Below, piece by piece: positions 9,395 through 18,427 of a DNA stretch of 64,000 nt. The stretch is from assembly GCA_025163595.1 (NCBI GenBank), contig CP104100.1:3968001-4032000 (forward strand), given 5' to 3'. The notes under the pieces were generated by a model. The model was not told the origin of the DNA. It saw only the letters and a list, made by a program, of their open reading frames with translations, and made no database searches. The position numbers and the translations under genes were made by a program. Position 1 is the stretch's first letter; each line of letters begins with the position of its first letter. The DNA comes from Phaeobacter sp. G2 (GTDB lineage Bacteria; Pseudomonadota; Alphaproteobacteria; Rhodobacterales; Rhodobacteraceae).

Positions 9395-9472
9395 TGAAAA
9401 TCTCAATAGATGTAGATAATTGCGCCAAAACAGCGCCTTACACTTGCAGACTCCGACACAGTGACCCTGACT

Positions 9473-9831
9473 ATGCCCCGTCCTGTCAAAGAGCCAAAGA
9501 GTGGAATCTACTACATCCGCGTGCGCGTCTCGCTGACCTGACGGCGTCTTTCGGACGTACTGAGGTGCCGAAGTCCTTGCGAACACGAGAAACTGCGGAA
9601 GCAAAGGAACGCTTTGCGACCGAGTATGCGGCCATCCAACGCCGCTGGGCTGCCCTTCGGGCCAAACCTGAGCCGCTTCCCCTCAAACAGATCGTCAGCT
9701 TGGCAGGGCGTGTTTATCAGCGCCTGACGGCAACCTTGGAAGACGAACCTGGCGAATCGCCCATCTGGGAAAATTTAGGCCGCCTGAACAAAAGGGAGGC
9801 GGGCAATGAAAGTCGATTGGAAAGCTGGTAA
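9473..9831 (+). pseudogene. Remnant of a tyrosine-type integrase (DUF6538-like N-terminus)
   Basis: From the ATG at 9473 the reading gives MPRPVKEPKSGIYYIRVRV and then meets a stop near 9538. The sequence continues in another frame as DLTASFGRTEVPKSL, then ETAEAKERFATEYAAIQRRW and EPLPLKQIVSLAGRVYQRL. Joined, these match the start of Rhodobacteraceae tyrosine recombinases: a short GIYYxRxRVPADL segment, then a domain ending in PLxxKQIVxLAG. A one-base frameshift near 9530 and loss of everything after about residue 120, including the catalytic Arg-His-Tyr domain, make it inactive. Its place 79 bases after tRNA-Thr suggests an element once integrated there and was later lost. Confidence 0.7.
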
Positions 9832-9895
9832 CCGAGATATGCTGAAGCCTCATTTGGCCCAGAATATCCCACAATGAAGTTACCCTCGGCCCAGA

Positions 9896-9918
9896 AGGGG
9901 GCAGCGCCCCCTGCTTTT
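9896..9918 (+). terminator. Hairpin terminator after the integrase remnant
   Basis: AGGGGGC (9896-9902), loop AGC and GCCCCCT (9906-9912) form a 7-bp GC-rich stem followed by GCTTTTGTTTC on the plus strand. It faces rightward transcription from the tRNA side and lies just beyond the hisD stop codon on the other strand. Confidence 0.6.
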
Positions 9919-9925
9919 GTTTCTC

Positions 9926-11230
9926 TTATTCTGTGTTCAAGGCGTCTAGCCGGGCGGTTACTGAAAGGCCATGAGCCTCCAAGCTTTCACTCTTTGCCAA
10001 GACTTCTGCCGCGGGACCAATGGCGCGCAAAGCAGCCGGTGTCATCTGGCTAAGTGTCGTGCGTTTGACAAAATCCATCACCGAAAGCCCAGAAGAAAAC
10101 CGTGCTGAGCGCGCTGTTGGCAAGACGTGGTTGGGACCGCCAACATAGTCACCAATGGCTTCCGGGGTGTACTGGCCTAAGAAAATCGCCCCGGCGTGGA
10201 TGGTTTTGAGGCTCAGCGCTTGTGGGTCGGCAACACAAAGCTCCAGGTGCTCAGGCGCAATCCGGTTGGAAAGTTCGGCTGCTTCATCCAGATCACGGAC
10301 AGTGATCACGGCGCCAAAATCCTGCCAGCTAGCGCCTGCGATCTTGCGGCGGTCCAGGGTTTTTAGGCGATGCTCAACTGCCGTGGCGACGGCGCGACCA
10401 AAGTCAGCGTCATCGGTGATCAACAGCGATTGCGCGCTTTCATCGTGTTCTGCCTGGCTCAACAAATCCAGAGCGATCCAGTCGGGGGTATTGTTTTTGT
10501 CGGCGATGACCAAAATCTCGGAGGGGCCGGCGATCATGTCGATGCCAACCTTGCCAAACACACGTCTCTTGGCGGCGGCAACAAAGGCATTGCCCGGGCC
10601 GGTGATTTTGTCCACAGGCGCGATAGTTTGGGTGCCATAGGCCAGTGCCGCAATCGCCTGAGCGCCGCCAATTCGGTAAATCTCGGTGACGCCGGACAGC
10701 CGCGCGGCCAGCAGGACCAGTGGGTTCAGCACACCATCTGGTGCTGGCACAGTGATCGCCAGGCGCGCAACCCCGGCCACCTGCGCTGGAATTGCATTCA
10801 TCAACACTGATGACGGATAGGACGCAAGCCCACCAGGAACATAAAGCCCTGCCGCCGAAACCGGTGACCAGCGCCAGCCCAAGGTAGCGCCTGAAGCATC
10901 TTCCCACTGAGCGTCTGTCGGCATTTGCTGGGCGTGATAGGCGCGAATGCGATCCGCTGCCAGTTCAAGCGCGGCACGTTCTTGCGGCGACACGCTGGCG
11001 ATGGCGGCATCCACTTCCGCTTCCGAGATGGCCAGCTGGTCTGCTGTAAGATCCAAGCGATCAAATTTCGCCGTGAGCTCAAGCACTGCAGCATCGCCGC
11101 GGGCGCGTACATCAGCAATGATTTCAGCCACAGCGGCGTCTACATCCGGGCTGTCTTCGCGCTTGGCATTCAGCAACCTAACAAAGGCGGTTTCAAAATC
11201 TGCGTCAGAAGTGTCTAGAAAAACGGGCAT
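9926..11230 (-). CDS. hisD: Histidinol dehydrogenase
   Basis: A 434-residue zinc enzyme that oxidises L-histidinol to histidine in two NAD-dependent steps, the last reactions of histidine synthesis. Family signatures are PVDKITGPGNAFVAAAKR, AGPSEILVIAD, the zinc/catalytic segment LLSQAEHDESAQS and NRIAPEHLEL. Length is normal. In related genomes hisD lies next to murA and DUF2948. Here it is separated from them by tRNA-Thr and an integrase scar, and the sequence upstream of its start is cut off by an IS6-family element at 11388, so its native promoter or upstream neighbour may have been displaced. Confidence 0.96.
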   Translation of the reverse strand: MPVFLDTSDADFETAFVRLLNAKREDSPDVDAAVAEIIADVRARGDAAVLELTAKFDRLDLTADQLAISEAEVDAAIASVSPQERAALELAADRIRAYHAQQMPTDAQWEDASGATLGWRWSPVSAAGLYVPGGLASYPSSVLMNAIPAQVAGVARLAITVPAPDGVLNPLVLLAARLSGVTEIYRIGGAQAIAALAYGTQTIAPVDKITGPGNAFVAAAKRRVFGKVGIDMIAGPSEILVIADKNNTPDWIALDLLSQAEHDESAQSLLITDDADFGRAVATAVEHRLKTLDRRKIAGASWQDFGAVITVRDLDEAAELSNRIAPEHLELCVADPQALSLKTIHAGAIFLGQYTPEAIGDYVGGPNHVLPTARSARFSSGLSVMDFVKRTTLSQMTPAALRAIGPAAEVLAKSESLEAHGLSVTARLDALNTE

Positions 11231-11387
11231 ATCGGTTCTCTCTGGCTGTTATGGCCGACATAACGTCCCATGGGCGCTGCGACAAGCGCTAGGACAGAAC
11301 CAACAGCCGTTTATCTGTTCGCTGACCGGTGCGCACTTTCGGCGTTCAGCGTTCCACCACCAGACCAGTCGAGGAAGATGTCCGGAT

Positions 11388-12208
11388 GGTTCTGTCGCAA
11401 ACTTTTTCGGTGTTTCGTTCGTTGGCTGATTTTGCGACATGGTTATCAAGCAAGCAGCAGGGTGTATTGGATGTCGGCTGATTTCAAGGGAGCCCATTAT
11501 CCTAAAAGCGTGATCCTATACGCGGTGTATTTCTATGTGCGATATGGCGTTTCCTATCGCGACCTGGAAGAAATCATGGCTGAACGTGGGACTGACGTTG
11601 ACCATACGACATTGAACCGGTGGGTGATCAAGTTCTCGCCCATGATCGCCGCGAATGCCCAAGCACGGAAGCGGCCGATCGCCATATCTTGGCGCATGGA
11701 TGAAACCTACATCAAGGTTAAGGGACGATGGACCTATTATTACAGAGCCGTTGACAAGACAGGCAAAACCCTTGATTTCATGCTCTCCGAGCGCCGCGAC
11801 AAGGCTGCGGCGCGGCGCTCGGAGAGCGAGCAATTGGCACCAATGGCGTGCCGGTTCGGGTCGTTATCGACAAGAGCGGGGCCAATCTGGCGGGCCTGGA
11901 AAGCGTTAACGTCATCCTGAAGTTCTCGGGTTTTGGAAGCACGATCAAGATCCTCCAGGTCAAATACCTCAACAACATCGTGGAACAGGACCACCGTTTC
12001 ATAAAACGGATCACGCGCCCCATGCTTGGCTTCAAGGCCTTCCATTCAGCCGACGCTACACTGGCTGGGATCGAGACAGCACACATAATCCGAAAGGGGC
12101 AACTCGAAACCAACGAGCGCACCGCATTCCAGCAGTTCGCGATGCTCGCAGCATAAGTGTGTCCACAGAATGCCACCCTCAATAGTCAAAAAAGTTTGCG
12201 ACAGAACC
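11388..12208 (+). mobile_element. IS6-family insertion sequence (IS26/IS240 type), probably inactive
   Basis: An 821-bp element bounded by terminal inverted repeats that begin GGTTCTGTCGCAAACTTTTT at 11388 and match the complement of 12189-12208 over at least 20 bases. It carries one IS6-type transposase gene that is frameshifted. The eight bases on each side (gtccggat on the left, acaatttc on the right) do not match, so there is no target duplication. That is expected if the element took part in replicon fusion or an adjacent deletion, common for IS6-family elements. Confidence 0.9.
11471..12156 (+). pseudogene. IS6-family transposase, frameshifted
   Basis: The first part (11471 to about 11820) reads MSADFKGAHYPKSVILYAVY onward, with the helix-turn-helix segment and the first catalytic aspartate in WRMDETYIKVKG. 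After SERRDKAAARR the frame is lost. The protein resumes one frame over with ERAIGTNGVPVRVVIDKSG (second aspartate), then YLNNIVEQDHRFIKRITRP (catalytic glutamate) and ends at 12156. All DDE residues survive, but the shift near 11815-11830 breaks the chain. I see no obvious slippery heptamer of the sort used for programmed frameshifting, so decay is more likely. Confidence 0.85.
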
Positions 12209-12414
12209 ACAATTTCAGACACGTATCTGATTAATTAGGGCACAGTGACACCATCCGAACCATCAAAAACCACCACATCGATGACATGAAACCGGGCGTC
12301 CAAGGCGAGATCGCCCTCGTCCACGAGATGCTCGGCCTCGCGGCGTAAGGCGGCAAAGACGCTGCCAGAAAGTGCCCTCATCGAACTAATGGAACAGTCC
12401 CTTCCTGACTGACA
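12209..12414. other. Stretch without a recognisable gene between IS6 and the aldehyde dehydrogenase
   Basis: Just over 200 bp with no complete gene. A short plus-strand reading at 12247-12348 ends in HEMLGLAA and a stop codon and could be the C-terminal tail of a gene whose front was removed at the IS6 border. I do not recognise it, and it may be chance. Confidence 0.4.
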
Positions 12415-13941
12415 TTAAAGATCCTCTGGCAGAACGCTGCCGGGGATATCCTGGTAGCAGACCGGGCGCAGGAAGCGGCGGATTGACAGAGTGCCAACCG
12501 AGGTGGCGCCGAAGTTGGTTGACGCCGGGTATGGGCCGCCATGAACCATGGCATCGCAGACCTCGACACCGGTGGGAAAGCCGTTGGCCAGAATGCGACC
12601 GGCCTTGCGCTCCAGCACTGGTAGCAGTCGACGTGCAAAGCTCGCGTCGCCGTCATCCATGTGCAGCGTTGCGGTCAGCTGTCCATCACAGCCACGGGCC
12701 AGCGCCAGCATCTCGTCTTCGTCGGACACCCGAACCACAAGGCCAAGCGGGCCAAAGACCTCTTCCCCCAGCGCTTTGTCCTGTAGATAGGCGGACGCGT
12801 CGGTTTCATAGAGGTTGGGCGCAACGGCGCGCCCGTCGCTGTCGGTTGCCAGCACCGACCGCACCGCGTTGCGTCCATCCATTCGGTCCTTGCCATCACG
12901 GTAGGCGCTGGCGATGCCGTCGGTCAGCATGGTCTGCGGGGCGCTTTGCTGCAGTGCCTCTGCCGCCGCCTTGACCAGCGCATCGCCTTCGGGACCTGAT
13001 CTCACCACGGCGATGCCGGGGTTGGTGCAGAACTGTCCCGCGCCCATGGTCAGCGATGCCGCCCAGCCCGCACCGATTGCCTCACCGCGCGCGGCGGTGG
13101 CCTGCGGCAGCACGAACATCGGGTTGACGCTGCCCAGCTCGCCAAAGAAGGGGATCGGTTCGGGGCGCTGTGCGCATAGATCGAACAGCGCGCGACCGCC
13201 ACCGAGCGATCCGGTAAAGCCGACCGCCTTGATCAGCGGATGCTGTACCAGCGCCTGACCAACGTCGCGCTTGCCGCCCTGAATGAGCGAGAACACCCCG
13301 GCGGGCATGTCACAGGCAGAGATCCCGGCGGCGATGGCTTCGGCGACGATCTCGCCGGTACCGGGGTGGGCCGAATGGCCCTTGACCACCACGGGGCAGC
13401 CAGCGGCCAGAGCAGAGGCGGTGTCACCGCCAGCGGTGGAAAACGCCAGCGGGAAGTTCGATGCGCCGAACACCGCCACCGGGCCGATGGGTCGCTGGAT
13501 CATCCGCAGATCCGCGCGCGGCAGCGGCTGCCGGTCGGGCATCGCCGCGTCGTGGCGCCGGTCAAGATAGGCACCATCGCGGATATGGGTCGCAAACAGG
13601 CGCAGCTGGCCGGTGGTGCGCCCGCGTTCGCCGTTCAGGCGCGCTTCGGGCAGGCCGGTTTCCTGTGTCCCGATTTGTGTGATCGCGTTGGCCCGCGCCT
13701 CGATCTCGTCGGCGATACGGTCAAGGAAGGCCGCGCGCGCCTCGCGGGAGTTGTAGCCGTAGGTCTCAAAAGCGTTTTCAGCGGCTTCGCAGGCGCGGTT
13801 CACCAGATCCGGAGTGCCGACGCTAAAGGCATTGGCGTCACCCAAGACCGGGTTCGACAGAAATGTCTGCTCCGAACCGATCCAGTCACCGGCGATGAGG
13901 TGCTTGCCATGAGGGGCGAAGTGGGTGGTTGTTCCGTCCAT
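12415..13941 (-). CDS. Aldehyde dehydrogenase (NADP+), alpha-ketoglutaric semialdehyde dehydrogenase-like
   Basis: A 508-residue aldehyde dehydrogenase of the branch that oxidises 2,5-dioxopentanoate to alpha-ketoglutarate in the oxidative pentose and hydroxyproline pathways. It shows the cofactor lysine Lys187 in VVVKGHSAHP, the general base Glu268 in FFGELGSVNP and the nucleophile Cys305 in GAGQFCTNPG; the FGELGSVNP and GQFCTNPG signatures separate this branch from classical ALDHs. The ATG at 13941 is chosen because AAAGGAG precedes it; a longer frame would overlap the TRAP permease gene. It is the last gene of the sugar-acid operon, which supports 2,5-dioxopentanoate as substrate. Confidence 0.85.
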   Translation of the reverse strand: MDGTTTHFAPHGKHLIAGDWIGSEQTFLSNPVLGDANAFSVGTPDLVNRACEAAENAFETYGYNSREARAAFLDRIADEIEARANAITQIGTQETGLPEARLNGERGRTTGQLRLFATHIRDGAYLDRRHDAAMPDRQPLPRADLRMIQRPIGPVAVFGASNFPLAFSTAGGDTASALAAGCPVVVKGHSAHPGTGEIVAEAIAAGISACDMPAGVFSLIQGGKRDVGQALVQHPLIKAVGFTGSLGGGRALFDLCAQRPEPIPFFGELGSVNPMFVLPQATAARGEAIGAGWAASLTMGAGQFCTNPGIAVVRSGPEGDALVKAAAEALQQSAPQTMLTDGIASAYRDGKDRMDGRNAVRSVLATDSDGRAVAPNLYETDASAYLQDKALGEEVFGPLGLVVRVSDEDEMLALARGCDGQLTATLHMDDGDASFARRLLPVLERKAGRILANGFPTGVEVCDAMVHGGPYPASTNFGATSVGTLSIRRFLRPVCYQDIPGSVLPEDL

Positions 13942-13985
13942 TGGAAGGTCTCCTTTGTTCAGGGATGAAGAGTGGGGGGCCCGTG

Positions 13986-15515
13986 CTATAGCAGCAGCGT
14001 CACGATCCCAGGCCAGGCCAGCAATAAGCAAAGCGCCAGAAGCTGGAGGCAGATGAAGGGAAGGAAGCCCCGGAAGATATCCGTCAGTGAGATTTCGGGC
14101 GGGGCCACGGATTTCAGGTAGAAGGCTGCGGGGCCAAAGGGCGGCGACAGGAAACTGACCTGCATGTTCATACAGAACACCACCCCGAACCAGATTGCGA
14201 CCATCGACGGATCAAGCGAGCCGATCAGGCCGATTTCCTCAACCGGCAGGGCGCGCACGATGGGCAGGAACACCGGCATCACCAGCAGCACGATGCCGAT
14301 CCAGTCCATGAAGGCCCCAAGGAAGAGGAAAATTATCATCATCACAAGGATGACCATCATGCTTGGCAGTTCGGCCCCGGTAATCACACCGGCGATATAG
14401 GTCGGCCCGCCGACGATGGTGTAGGCCCCCGCAAGCGCGGTGGCGCCAATGGTGACCCACAGGATCGTCCCGGTGGACAACAAGGTGCGGACAAGACTGT
14501 CCCATACAAGGGTCAGCGTCAGTTCGCGGCGCAGCGCGGTCAGTACCATGACCGCCACAGCGCCCATGCCAGCCGCTTCGGTGATCCCGGTGATGCCACC
14601 GTAGATCGATCCAAGTACCACACCGATAACCACCAGCGGTGCGACCAGCCCGCGCCCCATGCTCCATGCGGTTGCGATGCGTCCCCGCCCCAGCACAAGC
14701 GTGCCGACAGCCAGCGCCAGCAGCACCAGTGGCATGGCCCCAAGCCCACCCGACACGATGCCCTGCACCGTCCAGAGCGCTGCGCAGACAGCCACCAGAA
14801 TTGCGACGAAGACCCCGAACAGCAGGCGCTTTTCTCCCCCCGAAGGTTCGTCCGGCGACGGTTCGGGCAGCGGCGCCAGCGACGGGTTCATCCGCGTGCG
14901 CACAAGGATGTAGACCATGTAGAACATCGCGAGCATGAATCCCGGCAGGAAGGATGCGGTGAACAGCGCCTTGATCGAGGTCTCGGTAACAAGGCCGTAC
15001 ATGATAAGAACGATCGACGGCGGGATCATCGTGCCAAGGCTGCCGCTGGCACAGATCGTGCCGATGGCAAGGTTGCGATCATATCCCAGCCTCAACATCT
15101 GCGGCAGCGCGATAAGGCCCAGCAGGACCACCTCGCCGCCGACGATGCCAGACATTGCCGCCATGACAACCGCCATGATGGATGTCACCACCGCGATGCC
15201 GCCCCGGGTACGGTTCAGCCAGACCTGAAGCGAGCTGTACATTTCGGCGGCGATGCCGGATTTTTCCAGCAGGTTTGCCATGAATATGAACAACGGCACC
15301 GAAATCATCACGTAATCGGTGGTAATGCCGTAGATACGTTGCCCCAGAATGGACAGCGGCCCCATCCCGAAATTGCCGAACAGCAGATCAGGGCCAAATT
15401 TCATGATCAGCACCGCAGCGGCCAGCGCACCAGAGGCAAAGGCCAGCGGCATGCCGATCACCAGCAGCACCACCATGCCCAGCAGCAGTAGAAGGGAAAG
15501 CGTTCCGATATCCAT
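13986..15515 (-). CDS. dctM: TRAP transporter large permease (DctM family)
   Basis: A 509-residue membrane protein with about twelve or more hydrophobic segments, the sodium-coupled permease of a tripartite ATP-independent importer. Typical segments include GGEVVLLGLIALPQMLRLGY and GTMIPPSIVLIMYGL. It is longer than the common 425-residue DctM. The extra length lies in the middle, where a charged loop (PEPSPDEPSGGEKR) is followed by additional membrane helices. Its ATG directly follows the stop of the small permease (TAAATG). It would act with the DctQ and DctP proteins at 15516-17453 to import an organic acid, probably a sugar acid given the neighbours. Confidence 0.92.
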   Translation of the reverse strand: MDIGTLSLLLLLGMVVLLVIGMPLAFASGALAAAVLIMKFGPDLLFGNFGMGPLSILGQRIYGITTDYVMISVPLFIFMANLLEKSGIAAEMYSSLQVWLNRTRGGIAVVTSIMAVVMAAMSGIVGGEVVLLGLIALPQMLRLGYDRNLAIGTICASGSLGTMIPPSIVLIMYGLVTETSIKALFTASFLPGFMLAMFYMVYILVRTRMNPSLAPLPEPSPDEPSGGEKRLLFGVFVAILVAVCAALWTVQGIVSGGLGAMPLVLLALAVGTLVLGRGRIATAWSMGRGLVAPLVVIGVVLGSIYGGITGITEAAGMGAVAVMVLTALRRELTLTLVWDSLVRTLLSTGTILWVTIGATALAGAYTIVGGPTYIAGVITGAELPSMMVILVMMIIFLFLGAFMDWIGIVLLVMPVFLPIVRALPVEEIGLIGSLDPSMVAIWFGVVFCMNMQVSFLSPPFGPAAFYLKSVAPPEISLTDIFRGFLPFICLQLLALCLLLAWPGIVTLLL

Positions 15516-16334
15516 TTAGCGGCCCCCCTCTTCGCCGGCGGTTCGCAGCGTGCCGATCAGTTCGTTCTCGGCGCTGCTCACGGCGCGTGCGAGGCGCGAC
15601 CAGTCAGCCACAAGATTGACCACCGCCTGGACCGCGATCAGGATCACCACAAGGATGATCAGCGGCTTCAGCGTGGCGGGAATGGGCGGATCGAAGGCGG
15701 TGCCGAAGGTTTCCCAGCGGAAGAACTTGTCACGCGCTTCGTTGAAGGCACCCCACGTCAGACAGGCGGCAAACGCGACGATCAGCGCGGTGCTGACAAT
15801 GTCGAAGACGCGGCGCAGCCAAGTGGGCACCGCGTCGTGCAGCAGGGTGATGGCGATATGGCTACGCTGCTGCATCGCATAGACGCCCGACAGCGCAAAG
15901 ACGAAGCCTGCAAGCCACAGCGACAGTTCGTTGGCCCAAAGCGTCGGCCGCGCCAGCAGGTATCGCATGACCACCTCAATGAACATCACCGCGACCGTAA
16001 GCGCCACCAACATCATGCAGCCGCGCCCGATGAACAGGCCCAGCCGGTCAAAGACGTTGCGCGGGGCAACCTCGATGGGCCGTGGCTTCAGGCTTGCCAG
16101 CCCGCCGCCAAGGCAGATTATCGCCGCGATGACGGACAACCAGTCAATCGTTGTGGCGTTAGCGGTCTGGCGCGCCAGACCCTCGGTGCCAAGGCCCAGC
16201 GAAACCAGCATGCGCGGCATGTGCCAGACGGCCCATGCCATGGCGATCACAAAGCCCGCGGGCCAGGCAAGTTCCGGCAGCGTCACGGTATCTACCGTTC
16301 GCGCGCCGGGGTCATGTCCCGGTTTGGAAGTCAT
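15516..16334 (-). CDS. dctQ: TRAP transporter small permease (DctQ family)
   Basis: A 272-residue protein with several membrane helices; the DctQ core is FIGRGCMMLVALTVAVMFIE, then VMRYLLARPTLWANELS and a last helix ending near PLIILVVILIAVQAVVNLV. The N-terminus carries extra hydrophobic segments (GFVIAMAWAVWHMPRML and an Ile/Leu-rich helix), so it is larger than the usual DctQ. The ATG at 16334 (MTSKPGHD) is preferred, with a GAGG upstream; the frame stays open to 16400 without a better start. It partners the large permease, whose gene starts at the next base. Confidence 0.85.
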   Translation of the reverse strand: MTSKPGHDPGARTVDTVTLPELAWPAGFVIAMAWAVWHMPRMLVSLGLGTEGLARQTANATTIDWLSVIAAIICLGGGLASLKPRPIEVAPRNVFDRLGLFIGRGCMMLVALTVAVMFIEVVMRYLLARPTLWANELSLWLAGFVFALSGVYAMQQRSHIAITLLHDAVPTWLRRVFDIVSTALIVAFAACLTWGAFNEARDKFFRWETFGTAFDPPIPATLKPLIILVVILIAVQAVVNLVADWSRLARAVSSAENELIGTLRTAGEEGGR

Positions 16335-16433
16335 GTCGGTGTCCTCAAGAACTGGCGGTAAAAACAGGTTGGGAAAACAGGCGGAGTAGGCAGGACACAA
16401 CAGCGCGCCCTGCCTGTCCGCTTGCGGGTCTGA

Positions 16434-17453
16434 TCAGTTGGACTCGGGTTCGATCAGGCCGAGATCTGTCATGAACGACACGTGGCTGTCGACGATCTTG
16501 CGCGCGGCAGGTGATTTTTGCGCCCATTCTTCCCAAGTGGCGCGGGCCGCCTCGCGGAACGCACCGCGGTCGGCATCTGACCAGTTCTGAAGCTCAATGC
16601 CGTCGGCCTCAAGCTCTTTCGCGGCGGTCTCGTTGGCGACCATCATCGCCAGCGTGGTGCGCATGCCCAGCTTGTGCATGGCCACCGACATGATGCGCTG
16701 GTGCTCTTCGCTCAGGCCATCCCAGCGGTTCTTGTTGCAGGCAAGGTGGTCGGACGGCATGGAGTGAAAGCCTGGGAAGGTCGCATAACCCGCCACATCA
16801 TAGAGCCCCAGCCCGACATTGTTTGCCAGCCCCGACGCATCAGCGCCGTCGATGATGCCGGTTTCGAGAGCAGTGAAGATCTCGTTGAAATCCATCACGA
16901 TGGGCGATGCGCCAAGCTTGGCAAAGATTTCGGTTTCCATCCCCGGGGGCGACCGGAATTTCCAGTCTTTAAGGTCTTCGACACCCGCCAGCGACGTGGT
17001 CGAGCTCATGCTTTCGGGGCCATAAAGCCACCAGCCCACCAGCTGCATGTCGTATTCGTTGTACAGCTCGTTGGCGATTGCCAGCCCGTCCTGTTCATAC
17101 AGCCAGGCGTATTGCTGCCAGGGTGTCTCATAGCCACCCATGATATCGCCAAGGAACTGAAACCCCGGATCCTTGCCGGTCTGGTAGCTGGCCTGCGTCA
17201 TGTCGCAGTCGATGATGCCGTTGACCGAAGCGTCCCAGCCTTCGACGGATTTCACCACCGAAGACGAAAAGAACATCTCGATGGTCAGATCGCCGCCTGA
17301 CATGGTGGCCACGTCGTCGACAAAGGCCTGGGCGTTGCGCCCCGAGATGGTCTCGGGTGCGATGTAGGTCTGGATGCGCAGCGTCTCGGCGCTGACCGCG
17401 CCCGCGCTGAACAGCGCGATGGCGGCGATGCCTCCCTTAAAGGTGTTGTTCAT
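16434..17453 (-). CDS. dctP: TRAP transporter substrate-binding protein (DctP family)
   Basis: A 339-residue periplasmic binding protein. Residues 1-22 form a signal peptide (hydrophobic core GIAAIALFSAGA, cleavage after AVSA). The mature protein starts ETLRIQTYIAPET and has DctP features such as KFRSPPGMETEIFAKLGA, with the arginine that usually binds the substrate carboxylate, and FNEIFTALETGIIDGADASG. It would capture an organic acid and deliver it to DctQM. The gene lies between the 2-hydroxyacid dehydrogenase and the permease genes on one strand. The ligand is not known; the operon suggests an aldonate or related sugar acid. Confidence 0.93.
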   Translation of the reverse strand: MNNTFKGGIAAIALFSAGAVSAETLRIQTYIAPETISGRNAQAFVDDVATMSGGDLTIEMFFSSSVVKSVEGWDASVNGIIDCDMTQASYQTGKDPGFQFLGDIMGGYETPWQQYAWLYEQDGLAIANELYNEYDMQLVGWWLYGPESMSSTTSLAGVEDLKDWKFRSPPGMETEIFAKLGASPIVMDFNEIFTALETGIIDGADASGLANNVGLGLYDVAGYATFPGFHSMPSDHLACNKNRWDGLSEEHQRIMSVAMHKLGMRTTLAMMVANETAAKELEADGIELQNWSDADRGAFREAARATWEEWAQKSPAARKIVDSHVSFMTDLGLIEPESN

Positions 17454-17482
17454 CTTTGGTTCCTCCTCCGTGGTGATGAACG

Positions 17483-18427
17483 TCAGCCGGTAACCGGCGT
17501 CCGTAGTTGTGCGCCTTGCAGGAAGGCGCGGATGTTGTCCCGTTGCAGGCGCGCCATGGCGGCGCGGGTCTCGGCGGTGGCCGAGCCTCCGTGGGGATAG
17601 AGCGCAACGGTTTCCAGCTGCGCAAAGGGTGCGCCCGGGGTTGGCTCGTGTTCGAAAACATCAAGCGCTGCACCGGCGATTGTCTGTTGTTCCAGCGCTC
17701 TTAGCAGCGCGGCCTCGTCCACGCAGGACCCGCGGGCGACATTGACCAGAACACCCCCCTGCCCCAGCGCTTCCAGCATCCGCGCGTCGACGATGTGCTT
17801 TGTGTCATCGCCGCCGACCACGGCAACCACAAGGATGTCGACAGCCTGTGCCAGCGTCTGCGGCGTAGCGTGGTGGGTCCAACCGGGGGTGTCCTTGGGT
17901 GCGCGCGACCAGTAATGCACCGGGCACTTGAAAGCGGCAAAGCGGTTGGCGATCTCGCGCCCGACGCGGCCCAGCCCAAGGATGCCCACCTTGCGGCCCG
18001 ACATCTGTCGCGCCAGCGGCATGGCGCCGTCCTTCCACAGGCCAGAGCGCACCCAGCGGTCGCCCTCGGCCAGCCGTCGGAACTGTGCCAGCGTCAGCGC
18101 CAGCGCAAGGTCGGCCACGTCGTCATTCAGTACATCCGGGGTGTTGGTGACGGCAATGCCGCGCGCCTGCGCCGCGCCTACGTCGATGGCATCATACCCC
18201 ACACCGAAATTGGCGATCAGTCCAAGGTCGGGAAAGCGGTCCATCTGTGCCCCGCCAAAGGGCGCGTGACCCTTAAAGGCGATGGCGGTGATGCCCTCGG
18301 GCGTGTCCACCGCGTCGAAATCAGGAACGTGGCGCGCCGACAGCTCATCCAGCAGGGCGCGGGATTCGTCATCGGAAAACGGTCCGATCGCGATGCAGTG
18401 CGGGGTCATGCGGGGTTCTCCATCCAT
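17483..18427 (-). CDS. 2-hydroxyacid dehydrogenase (D-isomer specific family)
   Basis: A 314-residue NAD(P)-dependent oxidoreductase that interconverts 2-keto and 2-hydroxy acids. The Rossmann motif is KVGILGLGRVGREIA and the catalytic set is visible as NVARGSCVDEAAL (Arg), FEHEPTP (Glu) and YPHGGSAT (His). Its ATG overlaps the stop of the dehydratase gene (TGATG at 18425-18429), indicating translational coupling; MTPHC six codons later is an alternative start. Within the operon it could handle a keto or hydroxy acid side product such as glyoxylate/glycolate, or the imported substrate itself. Confidence 0.85.
   Translation of the reverse strand: MDGEPRMTPHCIAIGPFSDDESRALLDELSARHVPDFDAVDTPEGITAIAFKGHAPFGGAQMDRFPDLGLIANFGVGYDAIDVGAAQARGIAVTNTPDVLNDDVADLALALTLAQFRRLAEGDRWVRSGLWKDGAMPLARQMSGRKVGILGLGRVGREIANRFAAFKCPVHYWSRAPKDTPGWTHHATPQTLAQAVDILVVAVVGGDDTKHIVDARMLEALGQGGVLVNVARGSCVDEAALLRALEQQTIAGAALDVFEHEPTPGAPFAQLETVALYPHGGSATAETRAAMARLQRDNIRAFLQGAQLRTPVTG

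Noticed and set aside
11231..11387. Possible coding remnant upstream of hisD (minus-strand reading with HLPRLVWWWNAERRK)
   Set aside because: No family recognised and the frame runs into the IS end; more likely a chance frame in a promoter region.
12247..12348. A 33-codon tail ending HEMLGLAA before a stop
   Set aside because: Could be the C-terminus of a gene cut at the IS6 border, but I recognise no family and the stretch is short enough to be chance; mentioned only within the intergenic entry.
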